The notes under the pieces were generated by a model. The model was not told where the DNA came from. It saw only the letters and a list, made by a program, of their open reading frames with translations, and searched no databases. Below are positions 62,076 through 64,000 of a DNA stretch of 64,000 bases, piece by piece. The position numbers and the translations under genes were made by a program. The number at the start of each line of letters is the position of its first letter. The first letter of the stretch is position 1. The DNA comes from an uncultured Flavobacteriaceae bacterium. GTDB taxonomy: Bacteria > Bacteroidota > Bacteroidia > Flavobacteriales > Flavobacteriaceae. The stretch is from assembly GCA_905182295.1 (NCBI GenBank), contig CAJJAZ010000006.1:62001-126000 (forward strand), written 5' to 3'.

Positions 62076-62822
62076 TTAGGTTAGCATTCCTCCATCTACA
62101 TTTAAAACCTGACCAGTGACATAAGCAGATAAGTCAGAAGCCAGAAACACACAAGCATTGGCCACGTCTTCTGGGCTTCCTCCACGTTTTAGTGGAATGC
62201 CATCTCTCCATGATTGTACTGTTTTTTCATCTAACTTATCCGTCATTTCCGTTTCAATAAAACCTGGAGCAATAGCGTTACAACGAATGTTTCTAGAACC
62301 CAATTCAAGTGCGATGGATTTTGTAAATCCAATCATACCTGCTTTAGATGCAGCGTAATTAGATTGACCTGCGTTTCCTTTTACACCAACCACACTACTC
62401 ATATTAATAATACTACCAGAGCGTTGCTTTAAAAACGTTCGCTGGGCAGCTTTGGTCATATTAAACACAGATTTTAAGTTAATTTCTATGACTGCATCAA
62501 AATCCTCTTCAGACATGCGCATGAGTAAATTATCTTTAGTTACACCTGCATTATTGATCAGAATGTCTATGGTACCAAAGTCTTCTATTACTGCTGCTAC
62601 TAAGGCTTCTGCTTCCTCAAATTTAGAAGCGTCGCTTTTGTATGCCTTTGCTTGAACGCCTAATTGGGTTAATTCTTCTTGTAATGCAATTGCAGGTGCT
62701 TCACTAGAAGCATATGTAAAAGCTACATTGGCTCCATGAGAAGCAAATATTTTAGCAATTCCCATCCCAATACCTCTACTCGCACCGGTGATTATAGCCG
62801 TTTTGTTTTCTAATAGTTTCAT
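62076..62822 (-). CDS. fabG: 3-oxoacyl-ACP reductase
   Basis: A 248-residue short-chain dehydrogenase of fatty acid elongation. NADPH-binding TGASRGIGMG (about 13-22), NNAG in LINNAGVTKDN, the catalytic Ser in NMSSVVGVKGN and the Tyr/Lys pair in NYAASKAG are present, followed by CNAIAPGFIETEMTD and the C-terminal VTGQVLNVDGGM. These features and the length fit FabG well. It lies downstream of sucD, separated by a strong terminator, so it has its own promoter (a weak TTTG-N21-TATATTTA is seen upstream). Confidence 0.95.
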   Translation of the reverse strand: MKLLENKTAIITGASRGIGMGIAKIFASHGANVAFTYASSEAPAIALQEELTQLGVQAKAYKSDASKFEEAEALVAAVIEDFGTIDILINNAGVTKDNLLMRMSEEDFDAVIEINLKSVFNMTKAAQRTFLKQRSGSIINMSSVVGVKGNAGQSNYAASKAGMIGFTKSIALELGSRNIRCNAIAPGFIETEMTDKLDEKTVQSWRDGIPLKRGGSPEDVANACVFLASDLSAYVTGQVLNVDGGMLT

Positions 62823-62876
62823 GTTATTGTATTAAATATATTGTGGTAAATATAATAGAAGTAGTGAGCTTAGCCC

Positions 62877-62904
62877 AAAAAAAATCCCGCAAAAAGCGGG
62901 ATTT
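62877..62904 (-). terminator. Terminator of sucD
   Basis: AAATCCCGC and GCGGGATTT (62882-62904) form a 9-base stem with a 5-base loop, followed on the minus strand by eight T (62877-62884, partly within the stem). It lies about 20 bases after the sucD stop. Confidence 0.88.
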
Positions 62905-62922
62905 AATATATAAGAATACATA

Positions 62923-63795
62923 TTATCCCAAAACTTCTTTTACTTTCTTTCCAATTTCTGCAGGAGAATCTACTACGTGAATACCACAAGCGCTCATAAT
63001 GGCTTTTTTAGCTTGAGCGGTGTCATCTGATCCACCAACAATAGCACCAGCATGTCCCATTGTTCTACCGGCAGGAGCAGTTTCTCCCGCTATAAAACCA
63101 ATGATTGGTTTTTTGCTGCCACTCTCCTTGTACCATTTAGCAGCGTCTGCTTCTAATTGACCGCCAATTTCTCCAATCATAACCACTGCTTGGGTCTCTG
63201 GATCATTGATAAGTAATTCAACCGCTTCTTTAGTAGTGGTTCCAATGATTGGATCTCCACCAATGCCAATAGCAGTTGTAATACCCAATCCTTGTCTTAC
63301 AACCTGATCAGCCGCTTCGTAAGTTAAGGTTCCTGATTTAGAAACAATACCTACAGTACCTTTCTTAAAAACAAAACCTGGCATAATACCCACTTTAGCT
63401 TCTCCTGGTGTAATGACTCCTGGACAGTTAGGACCAATTAACCTGGTAGGCATATTTTTAATGTAATCATTTACTTTCACCATATCTGCCACAGGAATAC
63501 CTTCAGTAATGGTAATAATTACTTTTATTCCTGCATCTGCCGCTTCCATAATGGCATCGGCCGCAAAGGCTGGTGGTACAAATAAAATAGAAGTGTCTGC
63601 GCCAACTTGAGCAACAGCATCTGAAACTGTGTTGAAAACTGGTTTCCCTAGGTGGGTTTGACCTCCTTTACCTGGAGTAACTCCTCCTACAACCTGCGTT
63701 CCGTATTCGATCATTTGTTCCGCGTGGAAAGTACCCTCTGCTCCAGTGAAACCTTGAACTATAATCTTTGAATCTTTATTGACTAAAACACCCAT
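62923..63795 (-). CDS. sucD: Succinate-CoA ligase (ADP/GDP-forming), alpha subunit
   Basis: SucD forms, with SucC, the TCA-cycle enzyme that makes ATP or GTP from succinyl-CoA. The 290-residue protein has the CoA-binding [15 protein letters not shown] and [13 protein letters not shown] blocks, the [12 protein letters not shown] motif, [13 protein letters not shown] and the phosphorylated histidine in [13 protein letters not shown]. The sucC gene is not adjacent within the window. It has a -7 promoter box upstream and a hairpin terminator downstream, so it is probably transcribed alone. Confidence 0.97.
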   Translation of the reverse strand: MGVLVNKDSKIIVQGFTGAEGTFHAEQMIEYGTQVVGGVTPGKGGQTHLGKPVFNTVSDAVAQVGADTSILFVPPAFAADAIMEAADAGIKVIITITEGIPVADMVKVNDYIKNMPTRLIGPNCPGVITPGEAKVGIMPGFVFKKGTVGIVSKSGTLTYEAADQVVRQGLGITTAIGIGGDPIIGTTTKEAVELLINDPETQAVVMIGEIGGQLEADAAKWYKESGSKKPIIGFIAGETAPAGRTMGHAGAIVGGSDDTAQAKKAIMSACGIHVVDSPAEIGKKVKEVLG

Positions 63796-63817
63796 ATCTC
63801 TATTTTAAAATTTTAAG

Positions 63818-63825
63818 CAAAAATA
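63818..63825 (-). promoter_or_regulatory. -7 promoter box (TATTTTTG) of sucD
   Basis: A perfect TAnnTTTG on the minus strand, 22 bases before the sucD ATG. At the 19-base distance TTA is found instead of TTG. Confidence 0.55.
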
Positions 63826-63851
63826 GCCTTTTGTAAGGGAAAATTAAAAAT

Positions 63852-64000
63852 TTAAAGGGCTTTATTCTGTTTGTTTTGCAACAATTTTGGCAACTGCTTT
63901 AGTTGGGCCAATTGTTTTAATTGTTCTCTAGACTCCTGCACTGGTGTACCAAAATAAGACTTTCCACCTGGTATTGACTTAGTCACTCCAGTTTGGCCCA
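63852..64000 (-). CDS. LpxD-type UDP-3-O-acylglucosamine N-acyltransferase, C-terminus only (cut by window edge)
   Basis: I translated the minus strand from the right edge: the frame ends at TAA (63852-63854) after QTGVTKSIPGGKSYFGTPVQ and ESREQLKQLAQLKQLPKLL. GVTKSIPGGKSYFGTP followed by a helix with LAxLKxLP is the C-terminal end of LpxD-family proteins. About 48 residues are inside the window; the rest lies beyond. In flavobacteria an LpxD-like gene often stands just upstream of sucD at the end of the lipid A/efp cluster, which fits. This is the second LpxD-type protein in the window (see 30860-31852). Confidence 0.75.
   Translation of the reverse strand, partial: GQTGVTKSIPGGKSYFGTPVQESREQLKQLAQLKQLPKLLQNKQNKAL

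Noticed and set aside
1-64000. tRNA, rRNA, CRISPR arrays, insertion sequences, prophage
   Set aside because: I looked for cloverleaf-like blocks, regular direct repeats with spacers, transposase motifs and phage structural genes on both strands and found none that I could support. The GGTGTCCGAG block at 31930s recalls a tRNA-Ser 5' end but lacks the rest of the cloverleaf.

Overview
The window is a stretch of chromosome from a member of the Bacteroidota, most likely a marine Flavobacteriaceae; genus is not assignable from sequence alone. Evidence: AT-rich DNA, almost no Shine-Dalgarno sequences, promoters of the flavobacterial type TTG-N19-TAnnTTTG, a short primary sigma factor lacking region 1.1, and flavobacterial protein forms (fused E1 alpha/beta dehydrogenase, MutS2 without Smr domain, the DUF6155, DUF2452, DUF1835 and DUF2461 families). 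It is core chromosome. I see no phage, no intact insertion sequence, no CRISPR array, no rRNA or tRNA and no defence island.

Layout. 1-5786 (minus): uvrA, a LOG-family nucleotide hydrolase and a non-catalytic M1-like peptidase cut by the left edge, as one operon. A LexA-like self-cleaving regulator (6039-6809) is divergent from uvrA. 6889-13532: gamma-glutamyltransferase, ACP phosphodiesterase, glmM, a lipid A type acyltransferase, a rhomboid protease and a TlpA-type thioredoxin lipoprotein in alternating orientation, with hairpin terminators between convergent genes. 13700-19077 (plus): a large FAD/Fe-S 2-hydroxyacid dehydrogenase, then aroC and a dicarboxylate symporter behind a textbook promoter. 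19102-25640: DCC thiol protein, MutS2, uracil-DNA glycosylase, nucleoside phosphorylase/DUF1835 pair, SUI1 factor, 2OG-Fe(II) oxygenase. 25741-31852: fused 2-oxoacid dehydrogenase E1, a PepSY-type membrane protein, a DEAD-box helicase, an EamA exporter and an LpxD-type acyltransferase. 31853-32402 is the only long gap: it holds a broken TolC C-terminus (plus strand) and a strong minus-strand terminator that may end a small RNA.

32403-48447: secreted or periplasmic hydrolases (M28, M14, amidase, serine hydrolase, M19), a cold-shock protein, menB, a glycosyltransferase, a DEAH helicase, a hydroxyacid reductase, the primary sigma factor and several conserved unknowns. 48534-53883 (minus): a VWA / MoxR-like ATPase / M16 / M16 operon. 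53950-60955 (minus): a complete histidine operon hisG-D-C-B-H-A-F-IE, tightly packed with overlaps. It is preceded by a 17-residue His-rich leader peptide and an intrinsic terminator, i.e. an attenuation control. 61221-64000 (minus): an SPFH protein, fabG, sucD and the C-terminus of a second LpxD-type protein cut by the right edge.

The most useful non-obvious items are the his attenuator, paired operator-like repeats in front of the uvrA-divergent regulator, the minus-strand hairpin/poly-U element at 31906-32011, and the TolC remnant. Nothing here amounts to a clearly new multi-gene system.
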